The position numbers were made by a program, and so were the translations under genes. The notes below the pieces were generated by a model that was not told the DNA's origin, did not search any database, and saw only the letters and a list, made by a program, of their open reading frames with translations. This document shows positions 53,233-62,310 of a DNA stretch of 64,000 bases, in pieces. Numbering within the stretch: position 1 is the stretch's first letter; every line of letters begins with the position of its first letter. Origin of the DNA: CAZFBA01 sp964517135 (lineage in GTDB: Bacteria > Cyanobacteriota > Vampirovibrionia > JBFMGH01); assembly GCA_964517135.1 (NCBI GenBank), contig CAZFBA010000001.1, forward strand, positions 155,049-219,048, given 5' to 3'.

Positions 53233-54135
53233 ATGCAGCCTTTTACCGCAGCTTGTATCCAGTTTATGGTCAATCCCTGTAATATTGAAGCCAATATCGA
53301 AAAAGCAATCAACTTTATAGACAAAGCAATTGTTGATCATCAGCCTAGATTAGTTGTTTTCCCTGAATCTATTACGACAGGGTTCGGTATTAACCTTAAG
53401 ATTAAAGACCTGTATAACCTTATTGATGAAGTGCCGGGAAGATTAACAGAAGCAATTTGTGCTAAAGCAGCACAGGAAAAGATTTATGTAGTATGGCCTA
53501 CCTATGAACGTGGTCCTGAGAAAAATACAGTATATAACAGTGTATTGTTAATCAACGACCGTGGCGAAATAGCAGGTAACTATCGCAAGACACACCTTTT
53601 CCCTACAGAAAGAATGGAAAACGGAGGCTGGTCAACACCCGGTAATGAAGTAGTTGTTGTGGATACACCTATGGCAAAAATAGGTTTGATATGCTGTTAC
53701 GATGGAGATTTTCCTGAGTTATCCAGAATGTGTGCACTTAAAGGTGCCGAGGTTATTGTAAGACCCTCTGCATTCCTGAGGTCTTTTGAAATATGGGAAC
53801 TCACCAATAAAGCCCGTGCCTATGATAATCACGTTTATATGATTGCCACAAATGCGGTAGGGCCTGATGTTCTTTGCAATAACTATTTTGGTCACAGTAT
53901 GATAGTTAGCCCGACAGCAGAAACACTGGCATTGTGCCGTGGATCTGAAGAGATAGCAGCAGCTCACCTTGATCCTAATCCGCTGGCATATATTGGTAAC
54001 GGCAGCAAGGCACCAATGCTTTTCAACCATATTGAAGATAGAAACCTTTCTGTTTATAATGGAATTCTATCACCGGCAAAAAGTACATTTCCAAGATTTC
54101 CTAAACAGAAAGAAAAGGTATTTGCCAAACGCTAA
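53233..54135 (+). CDS. Nitrilase-superfamily carbon-nitrogen hydrolase (amidase)
   Basis: 300 residues with the full catalytic triad E45 (FPES), K119 (YRKTH) and C155 (CYDGDFPE). Length and motifs fit the aliphatic amidase/omega-amidase/carbamoyl-hydrolase branches rather than true nitrilases. Substrate cannot be read off; hydrolysis of malonamate or an N-carbamoyl acid would suit the neighbours (inference). AAGGAAAAAGAT precedes the ATG; a TATAAT at 53159-53164 may drive it. The mdcA-like gene follows 33 bases later. Confidence 0.9.
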   Translation: MQPFTAACIQFMVNPCNIEANIEKAINFIDKAIVDHQPRLVVFPESITTGFGINLKIKDLYNLIDEVPGRLTEAICAKAAQEKIYVVWPTYERGPEKNTVYNSVLLINDRGEIAGNYRKTHLFPTERMENGGWSTPGNEVVVVDTPMAKIGLICCYDGDFPELSRMCALKGAEVIVRPSAFLRSFEIWELTNKARAYDNHVYMIATNAVGPDVLCNNYFGHSMIVSPTAETLALCRGSEEIAAAHLDPNPLAYIGNGSKAPMLFNHIEDRNLSVYNGILSPAKSTFPRFPKQKEKVFAKR

Positions 54136-54168
54136 AACCATTAATCAGAAAGAGTCAGGAGAGTTTTT

Positions 54169-55842
54169 ATGTCGACCACACAGAACCTGCAGTGGAATAC
54201 ACTTGCAGAAAATACAAGGCTGCGTCATAACAGGGTTGAACAAGAATTAAAGACAAAATCAAAAATAATCAAAGAAGAACAGGCTGTTAACCTGCTGGAG
54301 TCTGTTATTGAGCCTTATGATAAAGTATGTATAGAAGGCAATAACCAGAAACAGGCCAACTTTCTGGCTAAAACACTTGCTTCTGTATCTCCAGAAAAAA
54401 TCAATAACCTGCATATGGTACAGTCTGTTGTTGCACTGCCAGAACATCTTGATGTTTTCAGAAAAGGTATTGCCAGAAAACTTGACTTTGCTTTTTCTGG
54501 CCCGCAGGGTAAACAGCTGGCTCAGATGGTTATTAATAATGAGCTTGAACTTGGAGCTATTCATACTTATATTGAGCTTTATGCACGGTATCTTGTTGAC
54601 CTGACCCCACGTGTAGCACTAATTGCAGCAAATTGCGCAGATAGAGACGGCAACCTGTACACAGGGCCAAACTCAGAAGATACCCCGACAATCGTAGAGG
54701 CTACTAAATTCAAACAGGGCATTGTTATAGCGCAGGTCAATGAGATAGTTGACAAAGTGCCCCGGGTTGATATACCTCACGATTGGGTAGATTATGTTAT
54801 ACCAACATCTGAAGAATATTATTTGGAGCCGCTTTTTACAAGAAACCCGGCAAAAATCTCTAATAGCAGAATACTGATGGGAATGATGGCCCTGAAAGGT
54901 ATCTATGCAAAACATGGCGTGAAATCTCTAAACCACGGTATCGGATATGATACAGCAGCAATAGAATTGTTGTTGCCAACTTATGGTGAAGAACTTGGCC
55001 TGAAAGGTAAAGTATGCACTCACTGGGTTCTGAATCCTCATCCTACAATGATACCTGCTATAGAGTCAGGGTTTGTTAAGTCTATTTATGCCTTTGGATC
55101 AGAAATAGGCATGGAAAAATATATGGAAAAAAGGCCAGACATATTCTTTATGGGGCCAGATGGTTCAATGCGCTCGAATAGAGCCTTTGCACAGGCAGCA
55201 GGGCATTATGGCGTGGATATGTTTATTGGTTCAACTCTGCAAATAGACCAGTATGGCAACAGTTCTACAGCTACCCTGGGTATGATATCAGGCTTTGGAG
55301 GGGCTCCCAATATGGGCACCAATGCAGGAGGACGCCGCCACTGTACGGATGCCTGGCTTGAGGTTGGCAAAAACTATCCACCATACAGCCTGCTCAATGG
55401 ACCTGTGCCAAACGGTAAGAAATTAGTTGTTCAGATCGTGCAATCATGCCGGAAGATTGAAAGGCCTACCTTTGTTGAAGAACTCGATGCCTGGAAGCTT
55501 GCTGATAAAGCAGGGCTGCCGCTTCCTCCTGTTATGATCTATGCACAGGATCTAACACACATTGTAACAGATATCGGTATTGCTTATCTTTATAAATGTT
55601 CAGACATTCAGGAACGCAAGAATGCTATTTGCTCTATAGCAGGGAAATCTCCGCTGGGTAGCATGGTTGACACCATCAAAATAGAAGAACTCAGAGAAAA
55701 GCAAATTGTTATGTATCCTGAAGACCTTGAAATAGACATTAGCAGAGCTAACCAGACTATGCTGGCTGCAAAATCAATCGAAGAGCTTGTTGAATGGTCT
55801 GGCGGGCTGTATAATCCTCCGGCCAGGTTTTTAAAAAATTAG
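54169..55842 (+). CDS. mdcA: Malonate CoA/ACP transferase, MdcA-like, stand-alone
   Basis: 557 residues, the normal size of the malonate decarboxylase alpha subunit. The segments HWVLNPHPTMIPAIESGFV, FFMGPDGSMRSNRAFAQ and GFGGAPNMGTNAGGRRHCTD correspond to those I recall for MdcA. MdcA exchanges acetate for malonate on the enzyme's acyl carrier or CoA. The other subunits (MdcC carrier, MdcD/E decarboxylase, MdcB/G/H) are not adjacent, so here the likely product is malonyl-CoA, or the partners lie elsewhere. AGGAG precedes the ATG. Placed between an amidase and an MFS transporter. Confidence 0.85.
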   Translation: MSTTQNLQWNTLAENTRLRHNRVEQELKTKSKIIKEEQAVNLLESVIEPYDKVCIEGNNQKQANFLAKTLASVSPEKINNLHMVQSVVALPEHLDVFRKGIARKLDFAFSGPQGKQLAQMVINNELELGAIHTYIELYARYLVDLTPRVALIAANCADRDGNLYTGPNSEDTPTIVEATKFKQGIVIAQVNEIVDKVPRVDIPHDWVDYVIPTSEEYYLEPLFTRNPAKISNSRILMGMMALKGIYAKHGVKSLNHGIGYDTAAIELLLPTYGEELGLKGKVCTHWVLNPHPTMIPAIESGFVKSIYAFGSEIGMEKYMEKRPDIFFMGPDGSMRSNRAFAQAAGHYGVDMFIGSTLQIDQYGNSSTATLGMISGFGGAPNMGTNAGGRRHCTDAWLEVGKNYPPYSLLNGPVPNGKKLVVQIVQSCRKIERPTFVEELDAWKLADKAGLPLPPVMIYAQDLTHIVTDIGIAYLYKCSDIQERKNAICSIAGKSPLGSMVDTIKIEELREKQIVMYPEDLEIDISRANQTMLAAKSIEELVEWSGGLYNPPARFLKN

Positions 55843-55860
55843 TTTATATCAGGTTTCAAA

Positions 55861-57111
55861 ATGATTAAAACCATAAGCGGATATAAATATGTTATTTTCA
55901 TCATTACTGCTGTGCTGTATATGCTGGTATACTTTCATCGTGTCTCAACGAATGCCATTGCAGATAACCTGCTAAAAGATATTAATATTAATGCAACGGC
56001 ACTTGGCACTATTTCCAGTACATACTTTATTTTTTATGCAGTTCTCCAGCCATTTATAGGTATCCTTACTGATAAATTTGGCGCAAAGAAAATTATACTT
56101 ATCTTTTTAGGTATTACTGTTGCTGGAAGCATTTCATTTGGATTTGCATCCGGGTTCTGGTCTGCAATTATAGCAAGATCATTAATAGGTATAGGAGTTA
56201 GCGGCATTTTTATACCTTCTTTAAAGCTTCATGCACAGTGGTTCTTGCCTGAACGCTTTGCCAGAGTCAATGGAGCATTTGTAGGCATCGGTCATTCTGG
56301 TGCCCTGATTGCAACTACACCACTTGCTTATCTGGCTATTACCTTCGGCTGGCGTGAAGTCTTTTTTATCTTTGCTGGTCTGGGTTTTATGATGTTTATT
56401 ATAGCAATGTTTTTTCTGTTTGATAAAGATATAAAAGATGAACCAGGCATTCAAAAACATGCCAGCTCAAAAGAGGCAATTAAAAACCTTATTAAAATGA
56501 AGAATTTCTGGCTTCTGGTAGTTATTTTCTTTGCTACATTTGGGGCTTATATAAGTTTTCAGGGCCTCTGGGCAACAAAATACCTGATTGCTATAAGCAA
56601 TTTGACTGTTACCGAGGCTAACAATATAATTATCTTTATACCTGTAGGTGTTATTTTAGGTGCTCTTCTGGCTGGATACCTATCTGACAGGGCCTTTAAA
56701 AGTCGTGTAATACCTTTAAAAATTGGGCTTTTTCTTACACTTATTAGCTGGATATTTATAACCTTCTTTTGTAAGCTTCTTTCTGTTCCGATTATGATGC
56801 TTATATTCTTTATTCTGGGTATTGGAGGAGGCATTCTTCTTCCATTGATATTTATTATTATTAAAGATGATATACCTTCAAGCATTGTGGGTACATCTAT
56901 GGGCCTAATAAACCCTGCTTATTTTGCTGGTATATTTGTTTATCAGATACTTACAGGTTATTTATTGGATATTTATAGCGTTAACGGCAATTACACCCCT
57001 GAGAGCTATCAAGTTATGATGATATTTTGCCTTATAACATTTGTAATCACAACTATAATAAGCTTCTTTATTAAAGAAACATTTCCTAAGCCTGGTAAAT
57101 ATTTGAAATAG
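55861..57111 (+). CDS. MFS transporter
   Basis: 416 residues with twelve predicted membrane helices. Motif A-like sequence GILTDKFGAKKI follows helix 2, and the LIGIGVSG and GYLSDRAF segments fit the family. It ends the second operon segment, 18 bases after mdcA. The expected cargo is the pathway substrate (a pyrimidine, malonate-like acid or amide), but nothing in the sequence decides this. Confidence 0.85.
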   Translation: MIKTISGYKYVIFIITAVLYMLVYFHRVSTNAIADNLLKDININATALGTISSTYFIFYAVLQPFIGILTDKFGAKKIILIFLGITVAGSISFGFASGFWSAIIARSLIGIGVSGIFIPSLKLHAQWFLPERFARVNGAFVGIGHSGALIATTPLAYLAITFGWREVFFIFAGLGFMMFIIAMFFLFDKDIKDEPGIQKHASSKEAIKNLIKMKNFWLLVVIFFATFGAYISFQGLWATKYLIAISNLTVTEANNIIIFIPVGVILGALLAGYLSDRAFKSRVIPLKIGLFLTLISWIFITFFCKLLSVPIMMLIFFILGIGGGILLPLIFIIIKDDIPSSIVGTSMGLINPAYFAGIFVYQILTGYLLDIYSVNGNYTPESYQVMMIFCLITFVITTIISFFIKETFPKPGKYLK

Positions 57112-57192
57112 AAAATCGGTGAATAACTTATACAACTTTATTGTTTTCAAACCCGATCAACCTCTTCGCTGAACCCTGTTTTATATATCTAT

Positions 57193-57312
57193 ATTAAACG
57201 ACATAAAAAATTAAACAATTCTAAAAGTCTCCAGAGTGTCTTTCGTTGCGCAGCAAGGACAGCCCCCCGCCCTATATTTTCTGAAATATGATTACTTATG
57301 ACTTTGATTATA
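57193..57312. repeat. Dispersed repeat family 2, long copy with hairpin insert
   Basis: Matches 4266-4347 at both ends; about 38 extra bases in the middle (about 57230-57268) contain an imperfect hairpin, TGTCTTTCGTTGCG / CAGCAAGGACA, resembling REP elements. Lies between the MFS and HAD genes. Confidence 0.65.
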
Positions 57313-57341
57313 AATAAAATCTTTTACCGGACACCAGTGAT
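57312..57341. repeat. Dispersed module M3 (inverted copy near 63190-63221)
   Basis: AAATAAAATCTTTTACCGG followed by ACACCAGTGA; the reverse complement occurs at about 63190-63221 with two mismatches in 30 bases. Confidence 0.55.
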
Positions 57342-57354
57342 AATCTTATTCAGT

Positions 57355-58485
57355 TCATGCTTTCAGGTTAATGCCTGTTAAATCTTTTAATTCTGGCTTT
57401 AGCTTAAATTCTGGATGTGAAAGGGCAAAATCTTTTATAGCTTTTTTTATAGTTTCAAGAAGTTTAAATTCATCTGTAACCAATACTTTATCAGGATATT
57501 TTTCTGCTAAGTCGCCCAGCTTTTTGTTTTTGCCTACAACTATGCTTATTAGAGGTAAGTCTTTTATATCTTCAGGTTTTGAAACATATGTTTCAGGGTT
57601 TAACATTTGATAATCGTTATTATAATCTCCTGCAACTATAACCAGGTCATCTTCTTCAGAGGCCTTTTTCAGTGCTTGCTTAACATCATAAGCTTTACTT
57701 AAAGTTGTATCTATAAGATCTGGTACTAATATAATACAAGGGCCCCTATGATATACAGGATCATAGTCTTCAAAAGTGTATTGATACTTGATATCTTTTT
57801 CATCCAGAGTTTGTTTTAATTTTGCAGATATTGTTTCTACAATGCCTGTATTTAGCATATCCTCTGGAATATCTATACAAATCTGTAAATTGCCATCATT
57901 TCTTAATACAGGAAAAAGGATCTTTTTGACATCAGGATTAACATTCAAAGGTTGACAGAGTGGAACATCTAATTCTTTAAATAGTTGAATTATCAGCTCT
58001 CTTATGTGGTCACCATCCCAATTAGTAATATTTTTAATCTCTTCCCTTTTTGCAGGGTCTACATTCTTATAATCAACGGTAGTATTGTTCTGTCTGGATT
58101 TAATAAATAGGTCCCCTCCATTGCTTGTAACAAGCTTATCAGGTTCAAAAAGCTTTATACCGTGCTGTTTTAATTGATTAAAAATGCTGTAAAAAGAGAT
58201 AAAATTTCTACCTGTAGTAATATTGCACTCTGCTTTTCCCTGAGAGTTTTCAAAAAAACTGGCAAAATCCTGGAAATATTTTTTTAGTTTACGGATAGTT
58301 CTTTTGTTATTAAGCTTATCCTCATCAACAGGAAACAAAGTGCCGTCAAAATCAGTCCAGAACTTTACTTCACCCTGCCCAAAGTATATTTTATTGTTAG
58401 TATTAAACGGTTGATTTCTGTTGCTCTTTTTTTGATTGCTAGAATCAAAAGAAGGTTTGTTTAAACTAACACTACTTATTACCAT
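57355..58485 (-). CDS. HAD-superfamily phosphatase-like protein with N-terminal tag
   Basis: 376 residues. HAD motif I D45-F-D47-G-T, TTGRN as motif II, and the late GDYNND (motif IV) place it with Cof/sucrose-phosphate phosphatase-like hydrolases; substrate unknown. The first 38 residues are polar and end IYFGQG (33-38), similar to the F-x-G tags of other proteins here. The ATG at 58485 (AAGGG before it) is preferred over a TTG at 58500. Isolated between the MFS gene and an IS relic. Confidence 0.75.
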   Translation of the reverse strand: MVISSVSLNKPSFDSSNQKKSNRNQPFNTNNKIYFGQGEVKFWTDFDGTLFPVDEDKLNNKRTIRKLKKYFQDFASFFENSQGKAECNITTGRNFISFYSIFNQLKQHGIKLFEPDKLVTSNGGDLFIKSRQNNTTVDYKNVDPAKREEIKNITNWDGDHIRELIIQLFKELDVPLCQPLNVNPDVKKILFPVLRNDGNLQICIDIPEDMLNTGIVETISAKLKQTLDEKDIKYQYTFEDYDPVYHRGPCIILVPDLIDTTLSKAYDVKQALKKASEEDDLVIVAGDYNNDYQMLNPETYVSKPEDIKDLPLISIVVGKNKKLGDLAEKYPDKVLVTDEFKLLETIKKAIKDFALSHPEFKLKPELKDLTGINLKA

Positions 58486-58584
58486 ATAACCCTTTAACAA
58501 TCGCTCTTAAATAGCCCTGTTAATAGAAGTTCACTAAAACTTTAATGTTGCTATATTGTTAATTTTTTTGTTACTTATCCCTTT

Positions 58585-58685
58585 TGACCTGCCCCCATTT
58601 AGGTTCCAGTTTTTAACTTGGTAAATCCAATAACATATGCATATTCCTGTGGTGTCAAATTCCCCAGTTAACTATTGGGTTTTCT
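58585..58685 (-). pseudogene. Relic of an IS3-family transposase 3' end with terminal sequence
   Basis: On the minus strand 58685-58599 reads RKPNS*LGNLTPQEYA and on to TKLKTGT*, the C-terminal signature of IS3-type (DDE) transposases (usually RPHSSLG-LTPEEYA) with one in-frame stop. Directly after its stop the + strand shows TGACCTGCCCCCATTTAGG (58585-58603), a typical end of IS3/IS407-group elements. The rest of the element is gone. Confidence 0.75.
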
Positions 58686-58698
58686 GGCAAAGCTATCA

Positions 58699-58730
58699 AA
58701 GCAAAAAACCAGCATAGCTGGCCTTTTGCT
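58699..58730 (-). terminator. Terminator of the lipoprotein gene
   Basis: AGCAAAA...CCAGC-ATA-GCTGG...TTTTGCT, an imperfect stem with a three-base loop; on the minus strand it is followed by T-rich sequence. It lies 26 bases past the stop of the gene ending at 58756. Confidence 0.6.
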
Positions 58731-58755
58731 TTATTACATTATAAAAAGTTTTTTG

Positions 58756-59049
58756 CTATTCAGCTGGTTTTTCTTCTTCAGCTTCTTCAGCTGGTTTTTC
58801 TTCTTCAACTTCTTCAGCTGGTTTTTCTTCTTCTACTTTTTCTTCTTCAACTGGAGTAACTTCTACAGCTTCTGTTTCTTCGATAACTTCAGTCTGCTCA
58901 ACATCTAATGGGGTTGCTTCATCGACTGGCTGTTCTACTTCAACTTCTGCAGGTGTTGCCGGTGGTTCTTGTTTTTGACATGCATTTAAACCAACTAATG
59001 CAACTAAACCTAAAATAATCATAGCAGCCATTAACTTATTTCTAAACAT
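58756..59049 (-). CDS. Small Glu/Pro-rich lipoprotein
   Basis: 97 residues. A type II signal peptide ends L-N-A-C24, so the mature protein is a lipid-anchored tail of 74 residues made almost only of Glu, Pro, Val, Ala and Lys, with repeated EEEKPAEE units at the C terminus. Likely a disordered spacer or surface/periplasmic lipoprotein. GAGGAG lies upstream of the ATG. No family assigned; repeats suggest length variation. Confidence 0.7.
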   Translation of the reverse strand: MFRNKLMAAMIILGLVALVGLNACQKQEPPATPAEVEVEQPVDEATPLDVEQTEVIEETEAVEVTPVEEEKVEEEKPAEEVEEEKPAEEAEEEKPAE

Positions 59050-59472
59050 ACCTTTTTCTCCTCTTGATGGTAATATAAACTTATCTCATAAAAAATATAA
59101 ATTCACCTTATTCAAAAATAGATTTAATCATGGAAAGGTAAAGAATGCCAATTTCTTAATAAAAATTTTGCATTTCAATTTTACATACTGAAATTTTTGA
59201 ACTAACTCAAAACTAATAATCCATTATATTTAACAATGTATTGTTCGAAAAAAATAATTTAATTTTTGTAACACAAATTCATTAATTATCAGAAAAGTTT
59301 TAAAGGTAATACACAATCAAAATTGATGAATAATCTGAAAGTTTTTCGTTTTTCAAAGCTGTACTAAGGATTGTACCCCTCATTCTAATCAATATATCCA
59401 TATTGTGAAATGTTTTACCTCATCATTATTTTGTTTTATAGTAATTTAATAGCCGGAAAAGAATTGAGACTT
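59050..59472. other. 423-bp spacer between the lipoprotein and response regulator genes
   Basis: AT-rich. A fragment like the MITE left end (GTTTTTCGTTTTTCAAAG, about 59341-59358) is visible. This is the divergent promoter region for the two flanking genes, but no single promoter stands out. Confidence 0.4.
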
Positions 59473-60087
59473 ATGGGTAAAAATATATCAATACTGCTAG
59501 TAGAAGATGATCTAAACATCAGCACACTGCTGATTGATCTGTTAGAATCAAATAACTATGATGTTATACACGTTAAAGACGGCTTAAAAGCCATTGATAC
59601 AATTAAAAAAAGGGGCTTTGATCTTATACTTCTTGATGAAGTAATGCCAATGATGAACGGTAGTGAACTGCTTGTAAGGCTAAAAGCCGATCATAAAACA
59701 GCTTGCATACCTGTTATAATGATGACTTCACTTCAGGATGATGAGCATCAGGTTAATGTATTGAGAGAAGGGGCTGATGATTATATTCAAAAGCCATTTC
59801 GGTTCAATGTTTTGCTTGCCAGAATAGAGGTTGTATTGCGAAAAGAGAAGGCAAGCTATCCGATTGATGTGGATATACCTGAGGGCTCTTCACCGCAGGC
59901 GCTGACGCCAAAAGAAAAAGAGGTTTTATCACTCATTATAAAAGGATACAATAATAGTAAAATTGCAAAAGAGCTTTATATATCTGATTCTACTGTTTCA
60001 AACCACATGCAAAGCATTTTTAATAAGCTTAAAGCTGAAAGCAGAACTCATGCTGCCATTATAGCCCTTAAATACAATATCTTTTAG
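59473..60087 (+). CDS. NarL/LuxR-type response regulator
   Basis: 204 residues: receiver domain (VEDD at 10-13, phospho-acceptor D55, conserved Thr/Lys in MMTS and IQKPF) and a LuxR-type helix-turn-helix from LTPKEKEVLSLIIKGYNNSKIA onward (about 140-204). A DNA-binding transcription regulator. The ATG at 59473 gives the normal MGKNISILLVEDD start; a longer reading from 59410 adds an unlikely hydrophobic leader. It is followed after five bases by the CHASE2 sensor kinase, its probable partner. Confidence 0.92.
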   Translation: MGKNISILLVEDDLNISTLLIDLLESNNYDVIHVKDGLKAIDTIKKRGFDLILLDEVMPMMNGSELLVRLKADHKTACIPVIMMTSLQDDEHQVNVLREGADDYIQKPFRFNVLLARIEVVLRKEKASYPIDVDIPEGSSPQALTPKEKEVLSLIIKGYNNSKIAKELYISDSTVSNHMQSIFNKLKAESRTHAAIIALKYNIF

Positions 60088-60092
60088 GTATT

Positions 60093-62300
60093 ATGCATTC
60101 CAGTATAAAAAACAGTGCTATTATATCTTTTGTGGTGATAATACTGACAGTATTAATCTCCAGTACAGATTTACTTAAAAGCTTTAATAATAACCTTTAT
60201 GATCTTTTCTTGCAAATGGATAGTTCAACCAGCCCTGTAAAACAGGTTGTAATAGTTGAAATTGATGATAAAACAATATATGAGCTGGGCAACTGGCCAT
60301 TGAATCGCAGTATATACGCAAGTTTTCTGGATAAAGTATTTAAAGGTGGGGCTAAAACAGCAGGTTTTTTTATTGATTTTACTATTCCAACCTTGCCTGA
60401 AAGTGACAGAGAGTTTCTAAGGGCACTGAATAACTATTCTGTAGTGGCTTTAAACCCTTTTGCCTTTAAGGTATCAAAGCCAGATAATGTTTTCTGGAAA
60501 GAGATTAAAAAAATAATTCCACTAGGGCATGACATTATTCAAACAGACAAAGACGGGGTTGCAAGGAATATTTCTCCTGTTCTAAACAATGTTCCTGCTT
60601 TTGTGTTAAGCCTTCTAAGCCTTTATGATCCTGAAAGATTTTCAGATAAACCTCCTTACAGGCTTAAGGGTGAAATAATTGGAAATACAGAATATTTTAA
60701 AATGGCTATCAACTATAAAACACCTATTTATCTGTTTGATAAGGTTTCTCTTGTGGATGTAATTGATGACCATTATCCACCTGACCTTTTTAGAGATAAA
60801 ATTGTTATTGCTGGTGTGACAAAAACAGGGCTGGTAGATAAGCAAACAACCCCACTGTCTAAAAAATTTCACTTTTCTGGCACAGTACCTCCGTTATATC
60901 TTCAGGCTCAGGTTATTGATAATCTTTTAAACTATCCACTGGTGTTTAAAGTTGATAGTTTGTTTATCTATATTCTTTTGCTGATCTATGTTCCGGTTTT
61001 GATAATTCAGTCAAGGCATCAGGATATCGTTAAACAGCTTATGGTTGTTGTTATTTTGCTCTCTCTGGTTGAAATGGTGCTGGTGTTTCTGGTTTTCAAA
61101 TATTTTTATTACTGGATTCCTTTTTATATTTTAATTATTGCCAATATTCTTGTTTTTATATTGATTTTAATTACTGCAAATATTAAGGTTTCAAGGTTTC
61201 TGGATAACTATATCTCAGAGTTAAGGTCTAAAACAGATCCGAATACTGCCGTAACACTTGAAAAAGCAGTAGACGATAAACTTGTAACCCTTAAAGAGGT
61301 TACAGAACTTATTGAAAAAGATAGATATATTCTTGATACTGTTTTAAACACTATAAAAAACAGCGTTATTCTTTTTGACATCAAGGGTAAAATCATTTAT
61401 TATAACCATCCTGAAGAACATCTTTCACTTGAAGCCCTCTTAAAAGAGATTTCGTTTGATGAAATACTTAAAGAGCTTAAAGATAAAGAGGTATACAGAA
61501 AATATTTTTGTCTCAAAAACCGACAATTTGAGTTTATTGCCAATAGTGCAAACGAAAAACTCTTTACCGGTGTATTTAATGATATAACTGAAATAACCCA
61601 GATCAATGAAACAAAGTCAATTATCGTTAAAATGTTCTCTCATGAAATGAAAACACCGCTTACAACAATACTTTTAAGCTGTGATTATCTGTTTTCATCT
61701 AATAAAGACAACTCTTTAAATGCCTATATTGAAAAAATAGCAACTCAAACAGAGTTTTTAAAAGAAATTATCACTGATTTTCTTGAGTTAAACAAACTTG
61801 AAATACCAGAATTTCAGCTTGAAATAGTTACAATAGATATTTATGAATTGCTTTATTCTGTAAAAGAAAGCTTAAAAGTAATATCATCCAATAAAAATAT
61901 CTGTATTGAAATTGAAAAACCAGAAGATAAAACCATTAAACTGGAAGGTGATCGGAAATATTTATCAATACTTTTTAAAAATATAATTGATAATGCACTG
62001 AAATATTCATCTGAAAATACTAAAATATTTATTAAAACTCTGGTTCAGGATAATAATGTAGTTATTTTTATTGAAGATCAGGGTTTTGGCATGACAGAAG
62101 AAGAAGCTAAAAAGCTCTTTAACAAGTTTTATCGAGTTAAAAACGAAAAAACAGAAGCCATTTCAGGCACCGGTTTAGGTTTATCATTTGTTAAAAAGAT
62201 TGTTGAGCTGCATCATGGTTCAATAAAGGTTTCAAGCAGCCCAGACATGGGAAGTGTTTTTACGGTAAGCTTACCGGTAAAGCCAGTGGATAGATTATAA
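60093..62300 (+). CDS. CHASE2-domain sensor histidine kinase
   Basis: 735 residues. A first helix (about 9-29), a large extracytoplasmic CHASE2 domain (about 40-285; FFIDFTIPTLPESD is typical), three closely spaced helices (about 290-370), a PAS-like linker (about 415-505), then HisKA with H517 (FSHEMKTPLTT), the N-box NIIDNALKYSS, DQGFGMTEEE and GTGLGLSFVKK. Senses an unknown external signal. Paired with the response regulator upstream. It ends ten bases from the convergent YkgJ-like gene. Confidence 0.93.
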   Translation: MHSSIKNSAIISFVVIILTVLISSTDLLKSFNNNLYDLFLQMDSSTSPVKQVVIVEIDDKTIYELGNWPLNRSIYASFLDKVFKGGAKTAGFFIDFTIPTLPESDREFLRALNNYSVVALNPFAFKVSKPDNVFWKEIKKIIPLGHDIIQTDKDGVARNISPVLNNVPAFVLSLLSLYDPERFSDKPPYRLKGEIIGNTEYFKMAINYKTPIYLFDKVSLVDVIDDHYPPDLFRDKIVIAGVTKTGLVDKQTTPLSKKFHFSGTVPPLYLQAQVIDNLLNYPLVFKVDSLFIYILLLIYVPVLIIQSRHQDIVKQLMVVVILLSLVEMVLVFLVFKYFYYWIPFYILIIANILVFILILITANIKVSRFLDNYISELRSKTDPNTAVTLEKAVDDKLVTLKEVTELIEKDRYILDTVLNTIKNSVILFDIKGKIIYYNHPEEHLSLEALLKEISFDEILKELKDKEVYRKYFCLKNRQFEFIANSANEKLFTGVFNDITEITQINETKSIIVKMFSHEMKTPLTTILLSCDYLFSSNKDNSLNAYIEKIATQTEFLKEIITDFLELNKLEIPEFQLEIVTIDIYELLYSVKESLKVISSNKNICIEIEKPEDKTIKLEGDRKYLSILFKNIIDNALKYSSENTKIFIKTLVQDNNVVIFIEDQGFGMTEEEAKKLFNKFYRVKNEKTEAISGTGLGLSFVKKIVELHHGSIKVSSSPDMGSVFTVSLPVKPVDRL

Positions 62301-62310
62301 AGTATTAATA

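Noticed and set aside
44257..57111. Classical purine/allantoin or barbiturase-type pathway
   Set aside because: No allantoinase, urate oxidase, ureidoglycolate dehydrogenase, or AtzD/barbiturase-family protein is present in the window.
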